The notes: generated by a model not told the origin, from the letters alone. Positions 1 through 6,727 are shown, counted from the stretch's first letter. The stretch: DNA of 10,909 nucleotides from SIG607 sp045614505 (GCA_045614505.1 JAZLDA010000032.1:1-10909); one strand, 5' to 3'. Numbers and translations: made by a program.

Positions 1-636
1 GCAGGACTTCAAGGTATGATATTCTCGGTTTCCAATGTTATTATGCAGTCCACCATAAATTCCTTCGGCGCTCTTGCTATGTCGGGCAGCGCCGCCGCAA
101 CAAGTGTGGCAAGCTTTATATTTATTCCTATGAACTCAATACACCATGCTTCAACCTCCTTTATAGGACAGAATACAGGCGCAAAGAAAATTGAACAGAT
201 AAAAAAACTTACCTTTATGCTTAACGGTATGACTGTGGTAATAGGAATAGTTTTATCGTTGCTTTTTGTCGGTTTCGGCAAAAATCTTATAGGTATTTAT
301 ACAAGTACTCCCGAGGCGGTAAAATACGGTATGATACATCTGGCTGTTATGGGAATACCTTACTTTATCTGCGGAGCTATGGATGTAACAGTAGGCTGTA
401 TAAGAGGAATGGGAACATCCCTTTCTCCGATGCTTATTTCGGTGTTCGGAGTTTGCGGAATACGACTTTTATGGATATGGGGCGTTTTCCCTTTCATAAG
501 AGACATAGTGGAAAATCCCTTTGAACAGTATTTCTATCTGTTTTTAAGCTATTTAATAAGCTGGGGCATAACGCTTTTGTGTCAGGCGTTTATTTGGAAC
601 AGAACCTACAAAAAATTAAAAACAAGATATATGTAA
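1..636 (+). CDS. MATE family multidrug/cation antiporter, C-terminal part (5' end outside window)
   Basis: The reading frame is open from base 1 (first residues A-G-L-Q-G-M), so the ATG at 16 is an internal methionine and the gene begins upstream of the window. About 211 residues are visible, roughly the C-terminal half of a MATE protein of about 450. The segment SFIGQNTGA (near residues 53-61) is the typical MATE motif between membrane helices. It is followed by hydrophobic stretches at about 75-98, 110-140, 145-168 and 180-205, which fits the last helices of the C-terminal bundle. MATE proteins export drugs or metabolites across the inner membrane using a Na+ or H+ gradient; the substrate cannot be told here. 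The stop TAA is at 634-636, only 8 bases before a strong palindromic hairpin. I am confident of the family and have no view on substrate. Confidence 0.9.
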   Translation, partial: AGLQGMIFSVSNVIMQSTINSFGALAMSGSAAATSVASFIFIPMNSIHHASTSFIGQNTGAKKIEQIKKLTFMLNGMTVVIGIVLSLLFVGFGKNLIGIYTSTPEAVKYGMIHLAVMGIPYFICGAMDVTVGCIRGMGTSLSPMLISVFGVCGIRLLWIWGVFPFIRDIVENPFEQYFYLFLSYLISWGITLLCQAFIWNRTYKKLKTRYM

Positions 637-644
637 AAAGAAAA

Positions 645-668
645 AGAGCAATCCGTACGGATTGCTCT
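645..668 (-). terminator. Intrinsic terminator of rpmB, probably shared with the MATE gene
   Basis: A perfect 24-base palindrome with arms AGAGCAATCCGT and ACGGATTGCTCT. On the minus strand it is followed by a T-rich run (TTTTTCTTTTT), as expected for the end of rpmB. On the plus strand the following sequence is less T-rich, so termination of the MATE transcript here is plausible but weaker. Confidence 0.8.
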
Positions 669-696
669 AAATTCTAATCTTCGAAATTTACTTGTC

Positions 697-885
697 TTAG
701 ATTGCACGTGTGACCTTTCCGGAACGCAAGCAACGGGTGCAAGCGTAAATACGACGCGGAGAACCGTCAACGATAGCCTTTACTCTCTTAACGTTGGGCT
801 TCCAGGTACGGTTGGTACGTCTGTGAGAGTGGGAAACCTTAATACCGAAAGTAATTTCCTTGCTGCAAATATCACATTTAGCCAT
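697..885 (-). CDS. rpmB: 50S ribosomal protein L28
   Basis: This 62-residue basic protein is a structural component of the large ribosomal subunit. It starts MAKCDIC and ends near YACTRCLRSGKVTRAI. C4 and C7 pair with C49 and C52, giving the two CxxC knuckles of the zinc-binding (C+) form of L28; zinc-independent versions lack these cysteines. Other family hallmarks are the SHSHRRTNR segment (18-26) and WKPNVKRV (28-35). Length is normal for the family. The ATG is preceded by a strong GGAGGTG ribosome binding site (894-900 on the opposite strand). The gene is a single-cistron unit with its own promoter (943-971) and terminator (645-668). Retention of all four cysteines suggests the cell does not depend on a zinc-free paralogue for this protein. 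Confidence 0.97.
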   Translation of the reverse strand: MAKCDICSKEITFGIKVSHSHRRTNRTWKPNVKRVKAIVDGSPRRIYACTRCLRSGKVTRAI

Positions 886-942
886 GCGTTAAGCACCTCC
901 TTCAAAATTTCGCTTTTCGCGATTTTTACATTAGCAAAGGTT

Positions 943-971
943 ATTATAACAGAAGCTTTCTAAAAAAGCAA
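943..971 (-). promoter_or_regulatory. Sigma-A promoter of rpmB
   Basis: On the minus strand, -35 TTGCTT (966-971) and a perfect -10 TATAAT (943-948) are separated by 17 bases. The promoter lies about 58 bases upstream of the rpmB start and downstream of the tRNA terminator, so rpmB is expressed independently. Confidence 0.75.
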
Positions 972-1009
972 GTATTTTTTAATAAAATGACTTTTAAATA
1001 TTTTGACAG

Positions 1010-1039
1010 AAAAACGACTTGCAAAAACAAGTCGTTTTT
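1010..1039 (-). terminator. Intrinsic terminator of the tRNA-Arg gene
   Basis: Arms AAAAACGACTTG (1010-1021) and CAAGTCGTTTTT (1028-1039) pair perfectly around a 6-base loop. Read on the minus strand, the hairpin lies just after the CCA end of the tRNA and its 3' arm ends in a T run. Confidence 0.85.
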
Positions 1040-1040
1040 T

Positions 1041-1117
1041 TGGCGCGCTTGAACGGATTCGAACCGCCGACACCTGCCGTCGGAGGGCAGTGCTCTATCC
1101 AACTGAGCTACAAGCGC
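1041..1117 (-). tRNA. tRNA-Arg, anticodon CCG
   Basis: The 77-base minus-strand sequence folds as a full cloverleaf. The acceptor stem is GCGCTTG/CAAGCGC, the D arm GCTC...GAGC, and the anticodon stem CTGCC/GGCAG. The seven-base loop CTCCGAC gives anticodon CCG, which reads the CGG arginine codon. The T arm has the TTCGAAT loop. Discriminator base G is followed by an encoded CCA (1041-1043), so the 3' end need not be added. It has its own promoter and terminator. Confidence 0.96.
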
Positions 1118-1136
1118 AAATTTCCTTACGCTATGT

Positions 1137-1165
1137 AGTATATCATAAAAATTTTTATTTTTCAA
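1137..1165 (-). promoter_or_regulatory. Sigma-A promoter of the tRNA-Arg gene
   Basis: On the minus strand, -35 TTGAAA (1160-1165) and -10 TATACT (1137-1142) are spaced by 17 bases, each one base off consensus or close to it. The predicted start point is about ten bases before the mature 5' end of the tRNA at 1117. It fills the gap between the Nudix stop codon and the tRNA. Confidence 0.8.
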
Positions 1166-1179
1166 TGAGAGTTTAAAAA

Positions 1180-1725
1180 TCAAAACTTTCCGTTTTCAAT
1201 AAGATAGTTTATTTTAAGAATAGCGGCTTGGGTTTTGGCGTCTTTGATTTCGCCGTTTATTATCATTTCCACTGCTTTTTGCAGAGGCACTTTTTCCACC
1301 TCTAAAAATTCATCCTCATCAGGGTTGACTTCTCCGTAGGAAAGTCCTTTCGCGCCGTACATCCAGATAATTTCTCCGCAGTATCCGGGAGAAGGGTAAA
1401 GCTGTCCGAGGTCTATATAATCTTCTGCTGTGGCGCCTGTTTCTTCCTTTAACTCTCTTTTCCCTGTGGTGAAGGGGTCTTCGCCCGGGTCTTTTTTTCC
1501 TGCAGGAATTTCGAGAACAATCTCTTTATAAGGGTATCTGAACTGTTTTACCATTAAAACCTCGTTTTTATCTGTCAGCGGCACAACACAAACTCCGCCG
1601 GGGTGCTCAACAAATTCTCGGCTCGCTTTGCTTTCGTCGGGAAGCAGAACTTCATCGTTTTTTAATGTGATTATTCTGCCCTTAAATATAGTTTGGCTGC
1701 TTATTGTTTTTTCTTCTAAATTCAT
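1180..1725 (-). CDS. Nudix hydrolase, ADP-ribose pyrophosphatase type
   Basis: The protein is 181 residues. It carries a complete Nudix box at residues 76-98: G76, E82, R90-E91-L92, E94-E95 and G97, which bind the divalent metals. The box is followed about 15 residues later by SPG (112-114), the proline position typical of ADP-ribose pyrophosphatases. These enzymes split ADP-ribose into AMP and ribose-5-phosphate in the cytoplasm. The N-terminal beta strands (TIFKGRIITLKNDEVLLPD) and VKQFRYP (59-65) are also usual for this subfamily. I place the start at the ATG at 1725 (MNLEE) because AGGACA lies at proper distance and known family members start here. An in-frame extension upstream would run through the divergent gene. 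The start codon is 43 bases from that of the divergent M14 gene. Exact substrate is inferred from the family. Confidence 0.9.
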   Translation of the reverse strand: MNLEEKTISSQTIFKGRIITLKNDEVLLPDESKASREFVEHPGGVCVVPLTDKNEVLMVKQFRYPYKEIVLEIPAGKKDPGEDPFTTGKRELKEETGATAEDYIDLGQLYPSPGYCGEIIWMYGAKGLSYGEVNPDEDEFLEVEKVPLQKAVEMIINGEIKDAKTQAAILKINYLIENGKF

Positions 1726-1756
1726 AAATTTGTCCTGCCTTTCATAGACATAAATT

Positions 1757-1762
1757 GAGGTG
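1757..1762 (+). promoter_or_regulatory. Ribosome binding site that fixes the M14-like protein start
   Basis: GAGGTG lies six bases before the ATG at 1769. The in-frame GTG at 1760 is part of this site and so is not the start. Confidence 0.75.
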
Positions 1763-1768
1763 AAAAAA

Positions 1769-2656
1769 ATGGAAAGAATAATAAACGCAACGGAATATAC
1801 CGATACTAAAATGAAAAAATGCATAAGGGAACTTAAAAACCGATATGATTTTCTTGAAACTTTTTCTATTGGACAAAGCTGTATGGGAAGAGAAATTCCC
1901 GCTCTTAGAATAGGAAGCGGGCCGTATTGCCTTTTTACAGGCGGATTTTCGGGAATAGACAGAGCCACCACAAATGTCCTTCTTATGTTTGCCGAGGAAC
2001 TCTGTTTTTGTATTAAAGAAAATATCCCCTTTGCAGGGATAAATATAAATAAAGCGTTTTCGGGCAGGGGAATAGTTATAGTGCCGAGGGTAAATGTAGA
2101 TGGCAGTGAAATTGCCCTTTGCGGCGCTGCTGCGGCAGGCGCTTATGCAAAAGAAATACGAAGAATATCAGGGAATGACACCGACAAATGGTGCGCCAAT
2201 TTAAGGGGTGTGGAAATCAACCGCAATTTTTCTGCAGGCTGGCATTCTCTGCGTGATACCCAGCGTGCGGCAGGTGTATTTGCGCCAAGAGGAAGCGGCT
2301 ACGGCGGACCCTTTTCCGAAAGTGAGCCCGAAACGGCGGCACTTGTTGACCTTTGCAGAAAAGAGAAATTCAGACACAGTCTTTCTCTTTGCGGCGGAGA
2401 TTCGGTTATATATTGGCAATATGGGGACAAACTACCAAAAAGCAGTGAAAAAATGGCTTCAATTATGGCTCAGTACAGCGGTTACCGCTTCGACCCCGCC
2501 CATAATAATTCTCCCGGAGGAAGCCTTAAAGACTGGTTTATAAGCACCTATAATCTACCTGCTTTTAATGTGCATATGAAAAGTGAAGATATACATACCT
2601 GCAACGAGGTCTACAGCGAGATAAGAAAAATGCTTGTTATTTCTGCGCTTCTTTAG
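1769..2656 (+). CDS. M14 carboxypeptidase-fold protein, probably catalytically inactive
   Basis: The 295-residue protein aligns from memory with clostridial M14 gamma-D-glutamyl-diaminopimelate peptidases. These are zinc enzymes that cut cell-wall peptides. Framework motifs are kept: LFTGGFSGID (55-64), VPRVNVDGSE (105-114), WCANLRGVEINRNFSAGW (141-158), GYGGPFSESEPET (177-189) and IYW (214-216). The catalytic residues are not. The zinc HxxE is S61-G-I-D64, the second zinc histidine aligns with C208, and the catalytic glutamate after PAF is H269. The substrate-contact R146, N151 and R152 remain. No signal peptide or membrane segment is visible. The frame is intact over the whole length, so this looks like a maintained pseudoenzyme, not a decaying gene. 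It is divergent from the Nudix gene and 51 bases ahead of glmS. Fold assignment is firm; loss of activity is inference. Confidence 0.75.
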   Translation: MERIINATEYTDTKMKKCIRELKNRYDFLETFSIGQSCMGREIPALRIGSGPYCLFTGGFSGIDRATTNVLLMFAEELCFCIKENIPFAGININKAFSGRGIVIVPRVNVDGSEIALCGAAAAGAYAKEIRRISGNDTDKWCANLRGVEINRNFSAGWHSLRDTQRAAGVFAPRGSGYGGPFSESEPETAALVDLCRKEKFRHSLSLCGGDSVIYWQYGDKLPKSSEKMASIMAQYSGYRFDPAHNNSPGGSLKDWFISTYNLPAFNVHMKSEDIHTCNEVYSEIRKMLVISALL

Positions 2657-2668
2657 TGTATAGTATAC
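2634..2668 (+). promoter_or_regulatory. Possible glmS promoter with a near-palindrome
   Basis: TTGTTA (2634-2639) is followed after 17 bases by TGTATA (2657-2662), with TATAGT two bases further on. The latter overlaps GTATAGTATAC (2658-2668), an almost perfect palindrome around one central base. The palindrome could be a small operator or simply an AT-rich -10 region. It sits in the 51-base gap before glmS. Confidence 0.35.
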
Positions 2669-2695
2669 CACACCTCGGCAGGTCATTTCAAGGCA

Positions 2696-2701
2696 GAGGT
2701 G
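2696..2701 (+). promoter_or_regulatory. Ribosome binding site that fixes the TTG start of glmS
   Basis: GAGGTG stands six bases before TTG 2708. The GTG at 2699 lies inside this site. Only the TTG puts the catalytic cysteine directly after the initiator residue. Confidence 0.85.
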
Positions 2702-2707
2702 TTTAAA

Positions 2708-4537
2708 TTGTGTGGAATAGTCGGTTATGTGGGAAAAAATGATGCGACGGAGATTATGCTTAAAGGGCTCACTGCCCTTCGTTACCGCGGTTATGATTCA
2801 GCGGGGATTGCCATACTTTCCGAAGGGGAAATATCGGTAACAAAAACCGTAAAAGAAATTGAAGATTTAAAGGAGCAGGCAGAGCAATACTGTATGAGAG
2901 GGAATGTGGGCGTTGGCCATACCAGGTGGGCAACCCACGGCAGACCCGCCCTCTTCAATGCTCACCCTGTACTCAGCCAAAGCGGTGATTTCGCCGTAGT
3001 TCATAACGGTATAATAGAAAATTTCGATGAGCTGAAAAGCGAGCTGGAAGCACAAGGTACAGCCTTTCACAGTGATACAGACACAGAAGTTATTGCCGCT
3101 CTTGTGGAAAGGGAATATAAGGGGGATTTTTTTGGGGCTGTGCAGTCTGCACTCGGATTTTTAAAGGGCTCATATGCACTGGGAATTGTGAGTTCACAAC
3201 ACCCCGATACAGTAATTGCCGCGAGAATGTTCAGCCCTCTTATTATCGGTGCGGCGAAGGACGGATATTATTTAGCCTCTGATATAAGCGCACTGCTACC
3301 ATTTACCGACTCTGTTTTGTACCTTGAGGACGGAGAGGTGGCTGTCATAAAAGAGGACAGGCTCAGTATATACGATATAAACGGCGAGAAAAAAGAAAAA
3401 GAGCCTCAAAAAACCAAAATTTCATATTCTCCCGCCGATAAGGGCGAATATGACTATTATATGATGAAGGAGATAAAGGAACAACCCACCGCCATAAGAC
3501 GGTGCCTTGAAGAAAATATAAAGAATTTAAGGGTGCATTTTAATAATTTTAAATTCAGCAAAGAAAGGCTTCTGGGTATTAATAAAATTCATATTGTCGC
3601 CTGCGGCTCGGCGTATCACGCAGGTGTGGTGGGTAAATACCTTTTTGAAAAACTGCTCTCTATTCCCGCTGAGGTGGATACAGCAGGGGAATATAGGTAC
3701 AGAGAAAATCCCATAGACAATTCCACCCTTGTTTTTGCCGTTTCTCAGTCGGGGGAGACAGCAGATACTATCTCTGCCGCCCGCAAGGCAAAGGAAAAGG
3801 GCGCTTATGTAATTTCAGTGGTGAATGTTGAGGGCTCGTCTCTGGAAAGTTTTAGCGATGATGTGCTTTATACCCTTGCGGGGCCTGAGATTTCGGTGGC
3901 TACTACAAAGGGGTATTCCACCCAGCTTATTGTCCTTTATCTTTTTGCTTTGTGGGCAGCTGAAAAAATAGGGACAATAAATGAAAAAACTGCGGGGCAG
4001 TTGCTTTGCGAGATTAAGACCATACCTGCGAAAATCGAAGAAATTTTTGCTCTTGAAACCAAAATTCGCTCTATGGCGCAAAGGACTGTAAAAGCACAGC
4101 TTAAAACGGTTTTCTTTATAGGCAGAAATATAGATTATGCCGTGGCACAGGAGGCGTCTTTAAAGCTTAAAGAAATTTCCTATATAAACTCCTCCGCTTT
4201 TGCGGCGGCAGAATTAAAGCACGGCACAATTTCTCTTATAGAGGATGGCACTGCAGTGGCGGCTCTGTGCTGTAACAGAAAACTCATTCCCAAAATGTAT
4301 TCGGGTATAAAGGAAGTAAAGGCAAGGGGAGCATATGTTACTGCCGTAACCTTTAAAGGAAACAAGGAAATTCCTGCGGTCAGTGATGAGACACTGGAGT
4401 TGCCTTATATAAGTGATATTTTTGCCGCTTCCTTAGAGGTAATCCCTTTTCAGCTTTTTGCCTATTATACGGCGCTTTTTAAAGGCTTTGACATTGATAA
4501 ACCGAGAAATCTGGCAAAAAGTGTTACGGTAGAATAA
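2708..4537 (+). CDS. glmS: Glutamine--fructose-6-phosphate aminotransferase (isomerizing)
   Basis: GlmS makes glucosamine-6-phosphate from fructose-6-phosphate and glutamine, the first committed step to UDP-GlcNAc and peptidoglycan. The protein is 609 residues, the usual length. The N-terminal amidotransferase domain (about 1-220) has C2 as nucleophile, HTRWATHG (71-78), HNGIIEN (99-105) and SDTDTE (122-127). Two SIS sugar-isomerase domains follow: the first with ACGSAYHAG (298-306), SQSGETADT (346-354) and ATTKGYSTQL (398-407), the second about 450-600 with LKE (E489) and ELKHG (H505). The C-terminal KPRNLAKSVTVE is diagnostic, including the catalytic lysine K604. I chose the rare TTG start because it places Cys right after Met and has the well-spaced site at 2696-2701. 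There is no room upstream for a glmS ribozyme. Confidence 0.98.
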   Translation: MCGIVGYVGKNDATEIMLKGLTALRYRGYDSAGIAILSEGEISVTKTVKEIEDLKEQAEQYCMRGNVGVGHTRWATHGRPALFNAHPVLSQSGDFAVVHNGIIENFDELKSELEAQGTAFHSDTDTEVIAALVEREYKGDFFGAVQSALGFLKGSYALGIVSSQHPDTVIAARMFSPLIIGAAKDGYYLASDISALLPFTDSVLYLEDGEVAVIKEDRLSIYDINGEKKEKEPQKTKISYSPADKGEYDYYMMKEIKEQPTAIRRCLEENIKNLRVHFNNFKFSKERLLGINKIHIVACGSAYHAGVVGKYLFEKLLSIPAEVDTAGEYRYRENPIDNSTLVFAVSQSGETADTISAARKAKEKGAYVISVVNVEGSSLESFSDDVLYTLAGPEISVATTKGYSTQLIVLYLFALWAAEKIGTINEKTAGQLLCEIKTIPAKIEEIFALETKIRSMAQRTVKAQLKTVFFIGRNIDYAVAQEASLKLKEISYINSSAFAAAELKHGTISLIEDGTAVAALCCNRKLIPKMYSGIKEVKARGAYVTAVTFKGNKEIPAVSDETLELPYISDIFAASLEVIPFQLFAYYTALFKGFDIDKPRNLAKSVTVE

Positions 4538-4551
4538 TTTAAAAATTGTTC

Positions 4552-4580
4552 TTTATTTAGAATAAAAACTGTGGTATAAT
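4552..4580 (+). promoter_or_regulatory. Extended -10 promoter of the fprA-dfx-rubredoxin operon
   Basis: A perfect TATAAT (4575-4580) is preceded by TGG, giving the extended -10 form TGnTATAAT. The -35 region at 17 bases (TTTATT, 4552-4557) is weak, as is common with extended -10 promoters. No terminator separates it from glmS, so some read-through is possible. The 5' leader would be only about 28 bases. Confidence 0.7.
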
Positions 4581-4614
4581 GATACTCAAGAAAGAGACTT
4601 TAAGGAGAAAAGGT

Positions 4615-5766
4615 ATGTATATCACAGATGATATTAAATATATAGGCGTAAATGACCACGATATTGATTTATTCGAGGGTCAGTATATTGTCCCTGACGG
4701 TATGGCTTATAATTCTTATGTTGTACTGGACCGAAAAATCGCAATTATGGACACGGTGGATGCTCGTTTTACTGATGAGTGGCTGGATAACATTAAAGAG
4801 GCTCTGTCGGGAAGAAAACCCGATTATCTCATTGTACAGCACATGGAGCCGGACCATTCTTCCAATATAGTCGGCTTTATGAATTCTTACCCTGAGGCGA
4901 AAATCGTTTCCTCTGCCAAGTCTTTTGTTATGATGAAAAACTTTTACGGCGACGATTTTGCCGACAGACAAATTGCGGTAGGCGAGGGAGACAGCCTAAG
5001 TCTCGGAAAGCACACACTCAATTTTGCAACTGCTCCTATGGTACATTGGCCCGAGGTTATAGTTACTTTTGATAGTTTTGATAAGGTCCTTTTCTCTGCC
5101 GATGCCTTCGGAAAGTTCGGCGCTCTTGATAGAGAGGACGACTGGGCGTGTGAGGCAAGAAGATACTATATCGGAATTGTCGGTAAATACGGCGCTCAGG
5201 TGCAGGCGCTTCTCAAAAAAGCCGCCGCGCTGGAAATTGAGAAAATATGTCCTCTCCACGGACCTGTTTTGACCGAGAATTTAGGCTATTATATTGACCT
5301 TTATAATACATGGTCAAGCTACTCTACCGAAAGTGAAGGTGTGCTTATTGCATATACTTCCGTTTATGGAAATACTAAAAAGGCTGTAGAGCTTTTAGAA
5401 GCAAAGCTTAAAGAAAACGGTTGCACTAAGGTGGTTGTCAATGACCTTGCAAGGTGTGATATGGTGGAAGCGGTTGAAGATGCGTTCAGATACGGTAAAA
5501 TAGTATTTGCAACCACCACCTATAACGGCGAGATTTTCCCCTTTATGAGGGAGTTTATAAACCACCTCACCGAGAGGAATTTCCAGAATAAGACAGTAGC
5601 CTTTATTGAAAACGGCAGTTGGGCACCCACGGCCGCAAAGGTGATGAAAACAATGCTTGAGAAAAGCAAAAACTTAACTTTTGCAGAAAGCGGTGTGAAA
5701 ATACTCTCGGCATTAAATGCGGAAAGTACGGCGCAAATCGAAGCTCTTGCAAAAGAGTTAAAATAG
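4615..5766 (+). CDS. fprA: Flavodiiron protein (FprA type oxygen/nitric oxide reductase)
   Basis: The 383-residue cytoplasmic enzyme reduces O2 to water and/or NO to N2O. Its N-terminal metallo-beta-lactamase-like domain (about 1-240) holds every diiron ligand: H76-x-E78-x-D80-H81 in QHMEPDHSS, then H144 (MVHWPE), D163 (SADAFG) and H215 (PLHGPV). The C-terminal flavodoxin domain (about 243-383) has the FMN phosphate loop YTSVYGNTKKA (247-257) and TTTYNGE. This two-domain form is the minimal class A type, with no fused rubredoxin, which fits the free rubredoxin encoded two genes later. The start is ATG 4615 with AAGGAG seven bases upstream; an in-frame ATG at 4579 overlaps the -10 box and cannot be used. 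It is first gene of the operon. Whether O2 or NO is preferred cannot be read from sequence. Confidence 0.96.
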   Translation: MYITDDIKYIGVNDHDIDLFEGQYIVPDGMAYNSYVVLDRKIAIMDTVDARFTDEWLDNIKEALSGRKPDYLIVQHMEPDHSSNIVGFMNSYPEAKIVSSAKSFVMMKNFYGDDFADRQIAVGEGDSLSLGKHTLNFATAPMVHWPEVIVTFDSFDKVLFSADAFGKFGALDREDDWACEARRYYIGIVGKYGAQVQALLKKAAALEIEKICPLHGPVLTENLGYYIDLYNTWSSYSTESEGVLIAYTSVYGNTKKAVELLEAKLKENGCTKVVVNDLARCDMVEAVEDAFRYGKIVFATTTYNGEIFPFMREFINHLTERNFQNKTVAFIENGSWAPTAAKVMKTMLEKSKNLTFAESGVKILSALNAESTAQIEALAKELK

Positions 5767-5777
5767 GAGGAAGAATT

Positions 5778-6155
5778 ATGGAAAACAGATTTTTTATTTG
5801 TGAGCACTGCGGTAACATCGTAGGTCTTATTCATGACGGCGGTGTTCCCCTTATGTGTTGCGGACAAAAAATGACACAGATTATCCCCGGAACTGTAGAT
5901 GCGGCTAAGGAAAAGCACATTCCTGTTGTTAGCGTAGAGGGGGAAATAGTTAAGGTTAATGTAGGCAGTGTTTCCCATCCTATGACAGAGGAACACAGTA
6001 TTACATGGGTATACCTTGAGACCGACAGAGGCGGACAGAGAAAATTACTGCCTGTTGGCGGTGCGCCCGAGGTTGCTTTTGCGCTTAAGGATGAAAAGCC
6101 TGTAGCAGTTTATGCTTACTGCAATCTCCACGGATTGTGGAAGACCAATATTTAA
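5778..6155 (+). CDS. dfx: Desulfoferrodoxin, superoxide reductase (2Fe type)
   Basis: This 125-residue enzyme reduces superoxide to hydrogen peroxide without making O2, the usual strategy of anaerobes. The N-terminal desulforedoxin domain has the four-cysteine iron centre I: C8-x-x-C11 and adjacent C27-C28. The catalytic centre II has E45-K46-H47 (EKHIPV), H67 (SHPM), H73 (EEHSITW), C115 and H118 (CNLHGLW), i.e. the complete four-His one-Cys set plus the conserved Glu and Lys. Length matches classical 2Fe desulfoferrodoxins. AGGAGG at 5765-5770 is seven bases before the ATG and overlaps the end of fprA, so the two genes are translationally close (11 bases apart) and cotranscribed. Electrons are expected from the rubredoxin encoded next. 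Confidence 0.97.
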   Translation: MENRFFICEHCGNIVGLIHDGGVPLMCCGQKMTQIIPGTVDAAKEKHIPVVSVEGEIVKVNVGSVSHPMTEEHSITWVYLETDRGGQRKLLPVGGAPEVAFALKDEKPVAVYAYCNLHGLWKTNI

Positions 6156-6176
6156 TATTTAAAGGAGGAAACGACA

Positions 6177-6335
6177 ATGAAATATGTATGTGACGCTTGC
6201 GGATGGATTTATGACGAGGAAAAGGGAGACGCTGATTTAGGTATTGCTCCCGGCACTAAGTTTGAAGACCTCCCTGAGGACTTTCAGTGTCCTCTTTGCG
6301 GTGTTGGCAAGGATATGTTCAGCGCTGAAGAATAA
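6177..6335 (+). CDS. Rubredoxin
   Basis: This 52-residue acidic iron protein carries electrons in the cytoplasm. It begins MKYVCDACGWIYDEEKGD, has GIAPGTKFEDLPEDFQCPLCG and ends SAEE. C5-x-x-C8 and C38-x-x-C41 bind a single iron. Typical rubredoxin residues Y11-D, PGT (25-27), F29, LP (32-33) and W10 are in place. An AAAGGAGG site (6161-6168) lies eight bases before the ATG. It is the last gene of the operon, 21 bases after desulfoferrodoxin, and is followed at once by a strong terminator. Its place argues that it donates electrons to both the flavodiiron protein and the superoxide reductase. No rubredoxin reductase gene is visible nearby. Confidence 0.97.
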   Translation: MKYVCDACGWIYDEEKGDADLGIAPGTKFEDLPEDFQCPLCGVGKDMFSAEE

Positions 6336-6338
6336 ACT

Positions 6339-6372
6339 AAAACCTCGCAGTTTTATGACTGCGAGGTTTTTT
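6339..6372 (+). terminator. Bidirectional intrinsic terminator between the rubredoxin and Dabb genes
   Basis: Arms AACCTCGCAGT (6341-6351) and ACTGCGAGGTT (6358-6368) pair perfectly around a 6-base loop, with A-runs before and a TTTTTT run after. It starts three bases after the rubredoxin stop. On the minus strand the 3' side also reads GGTTTTAG, so it can end the convergent Dabb transcript as well. Confidence 0.88.
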
Positions 6373-6380
6373 AGTGAATT

Positions 6381-6680
6381 TTAAATTTCAAAATCAAGAC
6401 AGCTTCTCAGCGCGGTATAGGGGCGGACAAAACCGTCTGCTACTGCCACATGCTCGGGATGAACGGCGTAATTTTTAAGAGCCGCCTCATCTGTAAAGGA
6501 AGAGTCCAGCATTAAGTCTGCGTTAGAACTTGCCAGTCCTTCGGTGTAAACCTTAATGTCAACGAGACCGTCGATTTTGCCTTTCAGTCCCTCAAGTCCT
6601 TTCTTTATGTTGTCTTTAATCTGCTTTTTTTCACTATCCGGATACTCTTTTAGTGTCCATAAAATAATATGTTTAACCAT
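6381..6680 (-). CDS. Stress-responsive A/B barrel (Dabb) domain protein
   Basis: The 99-residue protein starts MVKHIILWTLK and has YAVHPEHVAVADGFVRP (71-87), the two recognisable halves of the Dabb ferredoxin-like fold (H4 in the first strand, H74 and H77 later). Members form dimeric beta-barrels. Some bacterial and plant members have catalytic roles but most are uncharacterised, so no function is given. The start at 6680 is supported by GAGGTG upstream on the minus strand and by family length; an in-frame extension to 6878 would run through the promoter. It is a single-gene unit, convergent with the oxidative-stress operon, and has its own promoter. Confidence 0.85.
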   Translation of the reverse strand: MVKHIILWTLKEYPDSEKKQIKDNIKKGLEGLKGKIDGLVDIKVYTEGLASSNADLMLDSSFTDEAALKNYAVHPEHVAVADGFVRPYTALRSCLDFEI

Positions 6681-6698
6681 AATTATCACCTCGGTAAA

Positions 6699-6727
6699 AG
6701 TATAGCATAAATACAAATATATGTAAA
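6699..6727 (-). promoter_or_regulatory. Promoter of the Dabb gene
   Basis: On the minus strand, -35 TTTACA (6722-6727) and -10 TATACT (6699-6704) are spaced by 17 bases. The predicted start point is very close to the ribosome binding site, so the leader is short. Confidence 0.7.

Noticed and set aside
944..1183. 79-residue minus-strand frame across 944-1183
   Set aside because: It overlaps the tRNA-Arg gene, both promoters and a terminator, so it is not a protein gene.
1726..1971. N-terminal extension of the Nudix protein to 263 residues
   Set aside because: The extension lies opposite the start of the M14-like gene, has no family similarity, and a good start with ribosome binding site exists at 1725.
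2657..2707. glmS ribozyme/riboswitch upstream of glmS
   Set aside because: Only 51 bases separate the preceding stop codon and glmS; the ribozyme needs well over 100 bases and its conserved core is not present.
4538..4562. Terminator after glmS (TTTATT...AATAAA)
   Set aside because: The stem is only six A-T pairs with no following T run.
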